Part shown: positions 34,885 through 47,226 of the stretch, one piece after another | Layout of the letters: each line of letters starts with the position of its first letter | Numbering within the stretch: position 1 is the first letter of the stretch | Assembly (NCBI RefSeq): GCF_014898815.1 | Contig: NW_026515433.1 | Coordinates: forward strand, 1,820,501-1,884,500 | Source of the DNA: Panonychus citri | Taxonomy: Eukaryota; Arthropoda; Arachnida; Trombidiformes; Tetranychidae | Direction: 5' to 3' | Length of the DNA stretch: 64,000 nucleotides | Program-made: the position numbers and the translations under genes | The notes under the pieces: generated by a model | Told to the model about the DNA's origin: nothing | Databases searched by the model: none | The model's input: only the letters and a program-made list of their open reading frames with translations

Positions 34885-35600
34885 CATCATCATCAAGATG
34901 ATTACATGATTGTTAGTGATTAAAGTTAATCAATTTTGCTTCATTTAACAAAAAATAAAGTAAAGAAACAAGAGAAGAGGGAAAAAGATACAAATGAAAA
35001 ACAATAATAATCAACAATCATCATTAAATGTTTATAAACACAATGGACAACAATTTAATTTATATTCATCAACGATTTAGATATTGATACGAACCGATTT
35101 AGCGGACCAATTGGCGATTGAAATAAGATTCATTGATTCAAATACAAAGTCATTTTAAACGAGCTTTTTAATTTAATTGTTTTGTTTTCGAGTTTGTGTT
35201 TAGGTTGTTTGTTGTTGCTGTTGGTGTAGCTTCTCAACCGCTTGTAATTGCATAAAAAACGTGCATTGACGAGTCATTACATTGATTTCAAAGGGAATGA
35301 GAAGAGAGAGAGAGACAAGGTAAGAAGTGGGTGGAAAGAGGGAGAGAGATGAGGAGATTGATTCTTTTTTCAACTTATAAAGAAAGAGCAACAAAGAGGG
35401 AGAAAAGTGGGTGGCAAAGACAATAGAGAGAAAGTGTTAACATATGTTAATATGTTAAGTGGAGAAAAAGATTTCAGTTTAATTGTAGGAGATGTTTTTT
35501 AGTTTCTCAACGTGTTTGATTATTAATCAGAAATTGTATGTCATCATGTTACTTTATTGTGGTGGTGGTGGTGGTGGAGGAGGAGGAGAGGTGGTGGTTG
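34885..35600. repeat. Older diverged repeat, right copy
   Basis: Diverged copy of 31595-32030 in direct orientation, longer because of inserted purine-rich and GA/GT-type sequence (35280-35440). It ends in a (GGT)n/(GGA)n run at 35562-35590. Confidence 0.45.
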
Positions 35601-37321
35601 ATGGTGATGTAAGTTTATGTGAATTCATGTTGTGTGTAATGTGAAGGTTTTTTTCTTGTAAAGTGTTGTAATTTTATGTTGTAATGGGATTTTTTGTTGA
35701 TTTGTTTACTTGATTTTTTGTTTGTTGTAAGTTATGGATCATAATGTATGTATATATTTATAATATTTAATCATTTTTGTGATCAGTTTTTGTTTTTTTG
35801 TCACTATCTTGATTTGAAATTCAAGAGTTAACTGAATTTTTGTTTTGTACAAAACTGACTCGGGTGATGATGAGAGATGATAACTTGTTTGTGTGTGTGT
35901 GTGTATGTGTATGTGTATCTCTGTGTCACTCATTCATCGTCCATGTTGCATGTTGGTGTTATTAATGTTGTTACGTTTCTTATTTCTACGTATGATGGTC
36001 ACTGTTTGTGTGATATGATGATAAAGATTGGAGGAAAGAAGAAGAAGACATAACATGTGTGTGTGTGTGTGTAAGTGTTGTGAGTGTCACGATCAAGATC
36101 AAACCGAATCAATAGAGGGATTGATGAAGAAAAAAGTAATGAGAAAAGAAAGAGACCAAAAACATTGTTTTGTTTACTTTCTTTTCTTGAGAATAGAGAG
36201 AAAGAGAAAGAAAGAGAGAATTTATGATTTCAAACGAATATCTATGAGAAATATTGAAATGAAAAAGGTAAATGAGAGCAAGAGAATGAAAAAACAAAAA
36301 GAACTGAGCGAAACAGCGATAGACAGAAAAGAAAGAAAGTTCTAAAGGAGAGAAAGTGGGAGGAGAAGTATGAGATTAATGAAAAATGTGACTGGGTTCA
36401 TATGTTTGTTGTTTTAGTTCTTGTTATATCGGATATCATCTAATATAAGATGGATAGAGAAATAGGAAGAAAGCAAGAAAAAGGAATAAGAAATAAAGAA
36501 AAATAAAGAAAGAGAGGGATAGAGGAAGGGAGAAAGAAAGTGAACACAGAAGAAAGAGAAGAGAGAAAGTGGGAGAGGGAAAAAAGGAGAAAAAAGATCA
36601 ACGTTGGTATCAAACAAAAAATAAGTGAACGAGAGAGAGAGAGAGAGAGAGAAAAGTAAGAGATGATGAAGAAAAAGAAAGAGATGACGATGATGATGAA
36701 GAGAGAAAGTGAGTAAAGTGAGAGTGAGTGGTGGAAATGAGTGTAAGTGAGAGAAAGTTGATCATAAATAACAAAAGATCCTGAAAAGTTAACTTATTGC
36801 GACAAGCTTTTTGCTTTTGTTTTTGTATGGTTATTTGTAATTCCAACTACACACAGGTTATCAGGGAAAAAAGATGGGGGAGAGGAAGAAAAGAGAAGAG
36901 AAAGAAGAAAATCATCAGAAGAAGGTAAGATTGAAAGTATTCGGGGGAGGTAGAGGGAGGTGGTGGTGGTGGTGGAGAAGGAGAAAGGGAAGGAGGTAGA
37001 TGTAGGAAGAGGGAACAAATAAGAATGAGATTGGTAAAGCTAAGATAGATGAATGGATAAATAGATTGTAAATTGATTGAGAAAAAACATAAGATTGATA
37101 GGTGTGAGGGTGAATAGAGAATAATAGAGAGAGAGAGAGAGAGAGAGAAAAATTATATGACAAAGAGGTGGATGAAGGTGATCAACATGGACGCAGAGAC
37201 ATTGGAGATGGTGGATGGTGATAGTAGTGGTGGTGGTTGTGGTAGTGATGGTGGTGATGGCGATGGTCAAGGTGAATTATGGTATAAAAGGTAAAAAGGG
37301 TAAATAAGACTAAATGAAATG

Positions 37322-38692
37322 TTATTTACAGTTAAGTTCACTATGGGCAATGCGTCGATGACGATTAAAATTATCCTTCCAAGCGAAACACTTGGAACAC
37401 AGGTCACACATGAATCTATTTCGGTTTTGTGAATGTATTTGCGTGTGCCTTTTCATGTTCCCCTTTTCGGTGAAAGTTTTGAAACACTCAGGACATTGAT
37501 AGTGCCTTTTACCAGTCAACGAGTCGACAGATAAAGGTGAAAACGAATGGCAACCAAGTGACGGATGCATCTGTATTGGAGGTAATAGTTGCGCCGATTG
37601 TAAATTTTGTGGCACTTGATTAGGATGAGAGGGATGAGACGAATGTGATGAACCAGAGTTATGCTCTTGACCATGATGAATAGGACGAGGTGTAATTGGT
37701 GAAATGGTACTTGGACCAGGTATCGATAGGGAACTGGCTTCATAGGAAGGCATACCCGGTATACCAGGAACATGGCTATGGGATGAATTTAATTGCGATT
37801 GACTGTTTGGCAAGGATGCTGAATGAGATACGTTCATTGCTGCTAATAGGCCACTACTTTCACCAAAGTGACCTCTCATAGCTTGATTTATACTCGATGA
37901 AAGTTGTTGCTGTTGTTGGTGTGTTTGTCTATGGTGTGGCATCATTGGAGCCTGAAATCTAGACGCCTCACTATTGGCTCTATCCTGATCACCAGTGATC
38001 ATTGACTGTTCTAAAAGACGAGCTGGTTCAATTTCGCCTTCTGCATTAGTAGATTCCCTTTCGGTGATTATTATACTTGTTGTAGTATTATCATCTTCTT
38101 TCTCTGTTTCATCATCGTCATCGTCTTCCTCTGAATAATCGGTAGCATCATCATCTTCCGTGGTATTTTCATCTTTACCCTTATCGGCTCCCGATCGATC
38201 AGTTGAACCTGTATTACGTTCACCATTTTCATCGTCCATTTCTCCTGTTTTACTGGAATCACCATGACCCATCTTTCGAGATTTTCGTCTCCGTTTTCTT
38301 TTCTTTCTTCTCATTGACTCATCACCTTCCATTTGCCGACGAGCATCACTTAAACCTTTCACTTTGAGAGCCTCTGCACTTCGCAGCACTGATTTCAAAT
38401 TATTGTGGGCAACAGTAACTTCACCTCGATAAATAAATTCAATAATTGCTCTCAGATCTTCAAAGGGCATATCCTTAATAATTACAATAGGATATTGATA
38501 AGGGTTATTAAATTTGACAAAGATGTTTTTGAAGTACGATGAACAAACTGAGAGGATCATCTTATGGGCCTTGATAATCCCATCACCACAGGATAAAGTC
38601 ACATCAACCATGCTTTCATCCTTGAACATTTTCTCAAAATGTTCAGCAAGGTCGAAACAATGATTATTCCTACGGAGACAATAAGATGCCAT
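37322..38692 (-). CDS. BTB/POZ C2H2 zinc-finger transcription factor (tramtrack/lola type)
   Basis: Nuclear transcription factor of the arthropod-expanded TTK group. One coding exon, 456 residues. The BTB domain covers about residues 5-115: YCLRRNNHCFDLAEHF, VDVTLSCGDGIIKAHKMIL, YRGEVTVAHNNLKSVLRSAE. The middle is low-complexity: a basic KKRKRRRKSRK stretch (likely nuclear localisation signal), an acidic Asp/Glu run, then Ser/His/Gln/Pro-rich sequence. Two C2H2 fingers end the protein (about 399-421, YQCPECFKTFTEKGNMKRH; about 428-451, FMCDLCSKCFAWKDNFNRH). The start at 38692 is the first ATG; upstream in-frame codons have only TTG. The exact ortholog cannot be named: many paralogs share the BTB, and the finger pair decides identity. 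Confidence 0.85.
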   Translation of the reverse strand: MASYCLRRNNHCFDLAEHFEKMFKDESMVDVTLSCGDGIIKAHKMILSVCSSYFKNIFVKFNNPYQYPIVIIKDMPFEDLRAIIEFIYRGEVTVAHNNLKSVLRSAEALKVKGLSDARRQMEGDESMRRKKRKRRRKSRKMGHGDSSKTGEMDDENGERNTGSTDRSGADKGKDENTTEDDDATDYSEEDDDDDETEKEDDNTTTSIIITERESTNAEGEIEPARLLEQSMITGDQDRANSEASRFQAPMMPHHRQTHQQQQQLSSSINQAMRGHFGESSGLLAAMNVSHSASLPNSQSQLNSSHSHVPGIPGMPSYEASSLSIPGPSTISPITPRPIHHGQEHNSGSSHSSHPSHPNQVPQNLQSAQLLPPIQMHPSLGCHSFSPLSVDSLTGKRHYQCPECFKTFTEKGNMKRHTQIHSQNRNRFMCDLCSKCFAWKDNFNRHRRIAHSELNCK

Positions 38693-40557
38693 TGTGGTTG
38701 AGGTGTTGATGTCCAACTTCTATGCAAATATAAAGATGATACGAGGTAACATGGTAAATAATAGTAATATGTATAAGTATGTATAAGATATAAACACAAG
38801 CGGAAAGAAGATAACGATTCTTGTCGCAAATAAAAAGATTGGATTTTTTGGTAGGCACACAACAAGAAAAAAACACAAAATGGTGGAAGATAGGGAAGAG
38901 AAAGAGAGAGGGAAAGAAAAGGGGAAAGAGAGAATGATGATGATGACGGAAGAAGAAGGGGAAAAGAATAGAAAAGAAAGAGAAAAAGTAAGAGAAAATA
39001 AGGGATAGAACAGAGAGTGAGTGGAAGATGATTGGATGATGAAAAAAGCAAAATTCGTCTCAATAGAAGATATTTTCTCTTCTCTTTCTTTTTCTCTTTC
39101 TTCCCAATCAGCTCTTTCTTCTATTCTCTTTCTTTATTGTCTTCTTTTCTTCTTCGTCATCCTTTTTTCCCTTCTCTTCCATTCTCTTCTCTTCTCTTTC
39201 TTTTCTATTTCTTTCCCTTTCTTCGTCATCTTCCATCATCATCATCATCTTCCTCTTCTTCATCATCATCATCATCATCATCATAATCTTAATCATCTTT
39301 TCATGACAAACTGAGTTAACTAGCACAATTTTAACGATAAACAATTAGACTTACTTTATTTAATGTTGTTAACAAGAAAGAGTTAATTTTGTTTCCATCG
39401 CTTTCACTTTCTTTTCACCAATAATTTAAAACTTAATCACAAATTAATCAACCAGGGACCAGGGGGATCTTTCAATATTCATGATTATAGAAACTTCGAT
39501 TCATCAGAATAAATCATAATCTCTTAAATTAAGATAAACACTTAAATCACAATCAACAATTTTACTCTTTTTCTATTCAATCATTTTTTGTTCTATTCTC
39601 AAAACAAATCAACCGAAAAGTGGCTCCATCTTCAATCGAATCTCATTATTCTTTTCTAAATCAATTGGATTAAATTTCCTCGTTTTTAATTCTAATTGTT
39701 ATTCTAAACTCTCTTATCAAATTCACCAATTAACAAACCATCGAATAATTTGTGTTCTATTCTGTTTAATAATCTCTGTTTTCAACTTGCATGTGATTCA
39801 CTTTGGTCGATTATCCTTTGGATTAACATTTTCTCTCACCTTTGCCATTGAATTTGTTTTCTTTTCAAAGATAAACAATTTAAATTGTTTTCTATTCTTT
39901 TTTCGCAATTTTATTGGTTAACTGCAATTCTTAATTGTTTCTCAATTTAAATCTTGTTGTTCTCAATTCAGGACATTGGATATAATTCGTTTTGATTGGT
40001 CATTTTTGTTGAGTTACTCTCAATTTCTTCATGGTGATGATGTGTTATTGTTTTTCTTTGTTTTGATTTCACTTGAAGTCAATTCGCTATTAAGATGATC
40101 AATAATTGTTGAGTCAATTAGTTATGATTCTTGAAAAATTATCTTCATCAAATTCTGAGAGTGATTATAAGATTTTCCAAAAGAGCGGGAAACATCTGAG
40201 GTTGACTTTTAATGGTCTAGTGAATTACATTTACCTGAAGATTTGAGTGAAAGTTGGAGTTTAAATTGTTCTGTTATTTTGATAAATTAAATTGAGCGAA
40301 GGAAAATTTTCGACAAAAATATGTTCTTATATTTACAGAATCATTGGATTATTAGTTATCACGGATCAATTAGTTAGTCGAGTTGAATATTATTATTACA
40401 TGAATTATGTTTAGAAAGTGGGAAAAGAAAACGGAATTTAGAGACAGAAAATTCAACCAAATGGATAAACTTAATTGTTGTGAGGCGATAAACACAAAGT
40501 TAATTATATCAACAATTATTTACGAAATTTGCAAATTTTTCATGATAATAAATTGCT
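38693..40557. other. Intergenic region between BTB-ZF and SFSWAP-like genes
   Basis: 38700-39060 is the A/G-rich 5' leader of the BTB gene. 39080-39300 is a T/C-rich and CAT-repeat stretch. 39480-40500 is AT-rich. Antisense frames here are driven by TTC/TCT or CAT repeats. No gene is supported. Confidence 0.5.
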
Positions 40558-42845
40558 TTAAGAACATCGACGTTTTCGAGATTTTCTACGAGGAGATCGT
40601 GAGTGTGACCTGGACCTTGATGATGATCTAGACTTAGATCGAGAACGAGATCGGGATCGAGATCGAGAGTATGAACGTGAACGTGAACGCGAATGTGACC
40701 GTCGCCGTCCACCATGACGACGACGATGATGGTGGTGGTGGTGGTGGTGAGGGTGATGATGTCGATGATGTTTATGGTGACCAAGGTGATGATGTGGTAA
40801 CGCGGGTGGATGATGATGATGACCATGGTGATGACCATGATGGGGGTGGTGATGATGAGGGTGATGGTGCCGATGGCGATGGTGGGATTTGTGGTGAGAA
40901 CTGTGTTTAGAGCAATTACTTGATGATGGACTTGAGGACGATGATTTATCTCGTTTTGATCGGTCACTCGTTTTAAAGGGTAACAGTGAAGACGACGAAG
41001 GTTTAACTGACTCAGAATTGGCACGTTCTTTTGACGAATTTTCCAAATCGGAACTACTATCATCCTTATTCTTTGAAAAAGAAGCGGGAGAAGTTACCGC
41101 CTCAATTGTGGGCGAAAGAGAGATGTTGAGTGGACTGATATTCGCCGAATCTGTAATACGATCTTCTTTTCTATTGGTACCATTTTTTTGAACACTTTCG
41201 TCTGTTTCTTTCTCTTTCGTTTCGGTCTTATTTGCTTCCGATTGTTTCTTTTTCAATAAGGTTAAAAAAAGAGCCGCTTTTCGTCGTCTTTCCTCTTGTT
41301 TCTCCTTCGACACCGAACTTTGGCTCATCTCACTACAAATTTGATCTTCTAGATCACTATCGCTATCGTGCTGATGAGGTTTATCTTTTCTTCTATCCAA
41401 TTGATCAGGACTTGCATCATCATTGACAAGAACAGTTTTCTTATTCTCTCGCGGTGGTAAACTGAAACTTACTGGACCTTTGACGGAATCATCATCAACA
41501 GTGACCGAGGTCGATTTCATGATATCCGAAGCCTGGGCTTGTCTTTTTTCATCCAAAAGGTGTAACTTTCGCTTGATGTAGTGACAGTGATAAATGTTAC
41601 CTGGATTGAGAAACTCGAATCTTGCTTCATTTCGTTTTCGAATTGTTTTCTCAAAATCTTCACCTTTACGTGCAACATATTCTGCTAATTTATCGATATA
41701 AAGTTGTACTTCTGGTGGAGGTGATGGAAGTATAGAAATTGAATCACGTTTACTATTAGATGAGTCACTGTTGGCTGATTGATCATTGGAATTGTTTACA
41801 TTACTGTTTCCCGTTTGACCGGATTGATCTTCTTCCGGTTTTTTCTCAGGCTCTCGAATGATTTTATCCTTTAAACTTTTGACTAGTTGGGAATAAGAAC
41901 TATTCTCATCTGGTACTCCAGGTAATTGGGGAAGAAACAATTTCTCTGGACTTTTATTCACTTTGGCTGCTGATCCAAGTAAACTTGGATGAAGATAATG
42001 ATCCTCATCATCAGATCCTCCGGAATCATTTTGCCGCTCCAAATTAGACAGATAATCACCAGATTTCATAGAAGAGACCAAATGTTTATAATATTTATTC
42101 AAAGGTGAGTCAAACTCAAGAAAATCGAACTGTGGATTCTTGGCTTGTTTGGCTTTAACAAGTATCTCCATTTGGGAGCCATGTTTACTTATGAATAGAG
42201 CAGTTTTTTCAATAAGATTGTGCATACGAAAGGAAGATGGCTAAACAGAAAGAGAGAGAAAAGAAAGAGAAAGAAACATTAGTAACCAAAGAGAGACATT
42301 TAATAGAGAAAAGAATAAAATAAGAATAGAAAAAAACAAAGGGAAGAAAATAAATTCTAAAGGTTAAGATAAATGAGATTCTCATCAAATGAGATAAAAT
42401 TGTCACTCTTACCAATTGAATATCATTTGGAAGTTGCATCCATTCTGGTGGAACAAATTCTCTATCATCTGGTGGATAAGTCATGATGGAAAAATCTTTT
42501 CTTTGCTTCTCCTTGAGAACAGCAAAACAAAAAGATAATCACCCAAAAGTCGAAAGACAAACCAGAGAATAAGAGAAAAGCAAATTTGAATCTAATGTAG
42601 AAGAGAAAAAAACAACCAAAGGAAAACCAAGAAGAAAAAGTATCATTAGAATTGGAAGAATATAAAAATAAAACGTAGAATAGAATCACCATTTAAGAGA
42701 AGCAAAAACAAGAGACAATCACAAGAAGCAATTAAAGTAAATTAATACAATTAAGATGAAAGATGAGAGGAAAATAATAATATAAAAAAAATGTGTTCAC
42801 AATGATTACCAAGGTTCCATCAGCTGAGAGATGTTGGGACATCAT
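40558..42845 (-). CDS. SFSWAP: SFSWAP-like splicing regulator with two SURP domains, His-rich and RS tail
   Basis: Nuclear splicing regulator of the suppressor-of-white-apricot family. Exons: 42810-42845, 42413-42511, 40558-42240, giving 605 residues. SURP1 is at about 53-99 (IEKTALFISKHGSQMEILVKA, PQFDFLEFDSPLNKYYKHL). SURP2 is at about 225-268 (IDKLAEYVARKGEDFEKTIR, ARFEFLNPGNIYHCHY). An EEKRKAALFL-type helix (RRRKAALFLTLLKKKQ) matches the family. A His-rich run (about 490-550) and an RS domain close the protein. The block FVPPEWMQLPNDIQLP matches the human linker before SURP1, but the roughly 200-residue DRY_EERY N-terminal domain is absent. Either this is a real loss, or more 5' exons lie elsewhere; the first ATG pair at 42845 has an in-frame TAG about 45 bases upstream. 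Confidence 0.88.
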
Positions 42846-43324
42846 AATAAAGACAATAAATCGGGTTCCAGGTAATTTGGGCTAAGGCCCAATCAACCGT
42901 TAATGTCATTAAGAGATAATCGTAATTAAGAGAAATTAAGAACAATAAATAAATCGTAATTTACTAACCTTAATTTAATTGCTTCCAAATGGTTTTTTGT
43001 TTAATCTAAAGTGTTGAATGTTACATAGCAACCGAATGAATCAACTGGTTGCTAAGGAAAATCATGGAACCAAAATTTGAATTTTTCTCGAACTCTGTTG
43101 ATTATTAATTAATTGTTCTAATTGTTAGCCAAGTTGTTTAATGGTGAATAATTGTTATTCTTTGGAGAATTAAAAATTTTGTGAATGACCTTAGGTGGAA
43201 ATCGTTTGTTTAATTGGTGTAAATACAAAAGGAATTGATTTGTTGTTATGTTGACAATTTGATGTTTTTTTTTTGATTTGTTTTTGTTTTCTCTTGATAA
43301 ATAGATTGGGAGTTAATTGTTGAT
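42846..43324. other. Short intergenic spacer
   Basis: 5' flank of the SFSWAP-like gene and 3' flank of the AA15 gene. A short palindrome TTGGGCTAAGGCCCAA lies near 42877-42892. Otherwise AT-rich with no gene. Confidence 0.5.
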
Positions 43325-44202
43325 TTATAAATTATTTGATTGGAAGGAGTTGGAATTTATCAATTGTGACTTCAATGTTTTGGTATAATTGCTGTTTAAG
43401 TTTAATTGGTATGGTTTGATTTTTGATTTCAGTTTTGGTTTTGTGGTGGTTTTGGTTTGATTCCGTTGGCGATTTTTAATTTGACCTTTAATTGTTACAT
43501 CGGCACAGGCTCGAAATGTTTCCTGTGGACCACAGCCTACCTTTGATGTTTTACCATCTTCACATCGTCCCCAATTGTTACCGGTGGTGTAGGTCCACTG
43601 GATTACACATCGTTGACATGTTAGAGTCGGTGGTAACCTTAAGGTCACATTGAATACTCGAGACAATTTATCGGGAACATAATATCGTAATGGATTAGGA
43701 GAGTTAATCACTTTCAATGGATGTGAATCAAGACATGATTGTGTCACTTCACGAATTGAACTAATTGCTGGACATATTTTGAAGACGAAATAACCTTTAT
43801 GATTGGCCGTTAATTGGACTGAAGTTTTAATCACTGATCCAACTCGATAATTTCGGGTTATCATTAATGGTCGAGCATAACGTCCATCGGGCAGTTCATT
43901 TGTCCGTTGACCATTAAATGGATCACCACAAATACCACATTTACCAGAATTAACTTTATGTTGAACCTATTGAATCAAATTTTGCAAGAGAAATTAACAA
44001 ATCATCTAATTGTTAACTCGAAACTCACCATGAATCCACCACAGAAAAGTTGATTATCATTGTAGTTAATTGGTGTCCTGAAACCAAATCGCCAAGCAGT
44101 TGACCTTCCTGGTGGATCAATTAACCTTCCATGACCAGAACAGTAATTAATCAACGTTAATTTTATCAAGTAAATTGTTATCAAATTGAACAAACTGTTC
44201 AT
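43325..44202 (-). CDS. AA15-type lytic polysaccharide monooxygenase, secreted
   Basis: Copper enzyme that cleaves chitin or cellulose chains oxidatively outside the cell. Exons are 44029-44202 and 43325-43966, joining in phase 0 to 271 residues. The signal peptide ends at Gly23, so the mature protein begins with His24 (HGRLIDPPGRSTAWRFGF), the first ligand of the copper histidine brace. The second His is His114 in LTANHKGYFVF. Cys-rich segments match the family: CGICGDPFNG, CLDSHPL, LTCQRCVIQWTYTTGNNWG and CGPQETFRACADV. The C-terminal 50 residues are a Lys/Asn/Gln-rich tail without a carbohydrate-binding module. In arthropods such enzymes act in cuticle turnover or digestion of plant/fungal walls; which applies here cannot be told. 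Confidence 0.92.
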
Positions 44203-45699
44203 ATTAATATATTAAAACAATTAATGTAACAAAAAACCAATCAAATCAATCACTTTAACAGACAAAGTTGTTGATTGAACAATTTCAAAGTCGATAATGA
44301 TTTTCATCACCCTGGTCATCGCAGTTAAATCATCATCTTAATCACCAACATCCCAGATCAATGACTTTTGATTTGGTAAAAGGTGATGATTTGCTTCATG
44401 ATTTGTTAATTGTCATGGAATCGTAGTTGAAGATATTGTGAATTGTCAAGTGAGTGACAATTAGGCGAGAAAAATGAATTTGGTCAGGGAACTTTTCCAA
44501 CAATCAAGTTAATCATTTCCAATAATCTTCATCACCTCCTCCTCCTCATATTTATCATCATCCTCAAAGATTCAATTAACTGACTGATTGAATGAGACAC
44601 AACAATTAACGATGGAAAATCATTTAATTCATTGACAATTACCATGTAAAAACCTTGGATAAATTCACAATTAACTAATCCTTTCAATTTGCATAATTTT
44701 TAAGCTCAATTAGTTTATTGGTAATAATTAGAAATTCAATTTCTCCCTCTTCTCATTTTAATTGTAATTAATTGTTTATTTATCATTTCTTTTTAAATTG
44801 TTAACAAGTTAATTGTTTGAATTGAAAGAAGAAACAAATTGTTGGGAAACAAGGAAGACAATGATTAACATGAAATTTAAGGTTAATCATAATAATCAGA
44901 GACTAATTAATTTGATTGAGTTTTCGTTATATTAATTATTTTTGATCCTAAACAAAAACAAAATTAATAATCATCTTGATTTCTGATGTTCATCTTTTGT
45001 TTGTACAATATAATCATAGTAATATAACATTGATTAATTAATCGATTTAGTGTTAATTTAAATATTAACATTGTGATGATGTATCATCTCAATCTAACCA
45101 ACAATTAAACACTAATTCAATTGGAGCCAAAATTATACATTTTGTGATTTGATGGCGGGAGGAACAGGATTAAAATATATATTTATATTTATGGATAATG
45201 ACAATCAAATGAATCGTGTTTCAAACAATCAGTTAATTGTGATTATCTTAATCAACTGAAAGAAAAAATTTACAAAGAAATGGATATTGGAATCTATTGA
45301 GAAAAAGGGAAACAGAAAAATCTAAAAGTTGAATAAATTGTTTCCTTCAATTTCCTTATTCTTTGTTTACTTGAAATTATAATTGTTGGTGAAAATTTTG
45401 TCAATCAACTCAGTGAGATGATGATGATGGTGATGATGATCATGATTAGGATGAGTAGGAGGAAGATGGAAGATAAACAAATCAACGAAAAAAGAGAAGA
45501 AAATAAATGAGAGATGAGATAAAATGATAATTAACAAGCGATTAGTGTTTGTTGTTAGATTGATACAAGTTGTCTCATGTTATCACAATGGTCCACGATA
45601 AATAAGAAGCATAATTAATTGTCTTTTGTTTCTCATAAGATTAACATTATTAATTCTTAATTGTTGAAGGTAAAATTGGCGACTAGTTATTCAGTTTGG
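44203..45699. other. Intergenic AT-rich DNA
   Basis: 5' flank of the AA15 gene and 3' flank of SLC25A44. No coding signal. A GATGAT/GGTGATGAT run lies near 45418-45450. Dense in CAATTAA-type words. Confidence 0.6.
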
Positions 45700-47226
45700 T
45701 TACCATTTTATCTTATCTTCATATTCTTCCCTCAAACTGAGCCTTTTCATGGTTTCGTAACCAATGGAGATGAAAACGGAGGATAAACAACTTTGGGTGA
45801 TCCTCGGTGATAATCCTTTGTAGAATAATCCTAAATTTTCATCTTTCCACAATTTACGAACAGTTTCCGAGTAAGAATCAAGTCGGTGAATCTAGAGAAT
45901 GAGAGAGAAGGAAAATATTCACAATTAGAATTGTTTTTGTTTTTGTTGCGCTTTTCAAGTGGAAATTGATTTTTGTTCAATTAACCTGAAAATTGGCACG
46001 AATTAAATCCAGAGGATTAGTGAGAACTGCGACTGTGGCACCGCTGAGAATTGCTGCACAACTACGAATTAATAGTTGCCATGTTTCGACTGGAAGTGAA
46101 TTATGAATGATTGCTGGAAGAAGATAAAAAGACAACAAGGGAAAAAGTTAATTAGGAAAATTTCTGTTGATGTGGTAATGAGAAAAGTAAAGAATCTTTT
46201 CCATGGTGTTGAGAGTAATTGACATTTACAAAGATTTTCTTTCTCAACAATTTCACAATTTTGTTGGCAAGAAATTAGGGTAACCAATTGATGATGAATG
46301 TTTCATGTTTCTTTTCTGTTTCTCTATCGTATCACTTGTTCATCGAAACAATTTCGAGTTAATTACCTGAAAACTTTTCATAATAGTACCACCAAAGTGC
46401 GCTGTTTGGAACATAAAAAGCCAGAGAAGCGAAATAACCTCGATAATAACCTTTGAATCCATCTTTTCGTCTAAGTTCCCGTACTATTGCATAGGGTAGG
46501 CCATATTTTTCAACTTCCACCTTATTAAGATGCAGTGGGTTAGTGAAGGCGGAAAATTTATCAGTATGTTTACCCTTTTTCTTTCCCGAAATGACCATCA
46601 TATGTTGAGATACAATGTCAAAAGGTGTGATAATTGTTTGACCGATAATCGAACCAATCCCTCCGGCAATTAAACTTCGAATTGAAGTGTCTTGAATTTT
46701 ACCATAACTGGAGAGCAAGTATTTCACATTTTCATAAGTAAGAATATAAGCCAGACCAGATCCTACTTGCATGGTATTAACTAAGAAACCTTTGTACAGG
46801 CCGGTAAAACCTTCTCGTTGGACAATTTTCTGACAAGCATCATAAGTCCCTCTGTAAACAGAATTGGTGGTTTGTACCTGGAGAAGAAATGAAAAAGAAA
46901 ACAAAGAAAATAAAGATAAAGGGTTATTTCAATTGGAAAACCAGTTGAGTTATTCTTCTAAGAGAACATTGATCTTTCAATTTCTTCCTTCCTTCCTCTC
47001 TCTCTCTCTCTCTCTCTATTTCTCTTTCTCTGTCACTTACCTGCATCCGAGTTTTTATCACAGTCAATGGATAAAGAATAGTTCTGATGGCGACAGCATT
47101 GACTAAGCTGAGGGGCAAATACTTAGCAGGATCCATCATTTGCCATTCAATTGTGATCATATGATTAGGTTCGATTGAGTCGATTAGCTTCATCTTTTTG
47201 GTGGTTTGTTTGCTTGTTGACGTCAT
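45700..47226 (-). CDS. SLC25A44: Mitochondrial branched-chain amino acid carrier (SLC25A44)
   Basis: Inner-membrane carrier for branched-chain amino acids in mitochondria. Exons: 47041-47226, 46367-46877, 45986-46113, 45700-45891, joining to 338 residues (human about 314). Three carrier repeats are visible. Signature motifs are YPLTVIKTRMQ (repeat 1), TPFDIVSQHMM (repeat 2) and TNPLDLIRANFQ (repeat 3). The repeat ends carry GLYKGF, GYYRGY and GLFYKGL. The segments IEWQMMDPAKYLPLSL and IPNSALWW-like VPNSALWWYYYEKF are characteristic of SLC25A44 rather than other SLC25 members. The last exon ends KIKW. The start at 47226 leaves a 30-residue polar N-terminal extension. Confidence 0.93.

Larger units (their letters stand above)
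31464..37321. other. Repeat-rich gene-poor region
   Basis: About 5.9 kb with no supported gene. It holds the Bcl-2 gene 3' region, a 1.08 kb tandem duplication, (CAT)n tracts, a pair of older diverged repeats, further GAT/ATC tracts (34420-34860), GT tracts (35889-35910, 36056-36072) and GA tracts (36632-36652, 37127-37149). The rightmost part (roughly 35.2-37.3 kb) is probably 3' flank of the BTB zinc-finger gene. Confidence 0.6.

Noticed and set aside
36028..36345. 105-codon basic plus-strand frame with CVCVC near its start
   Set aside because: Derived from GT and GA microsatellite DNA in the 3' flank of the BTB zinc-finger gene.
40671..40910. Asp/Gly/Val-rich plus-strand frame
   Set aside because: Antisense of the His-rich segment of the SFSWAP-like gene.
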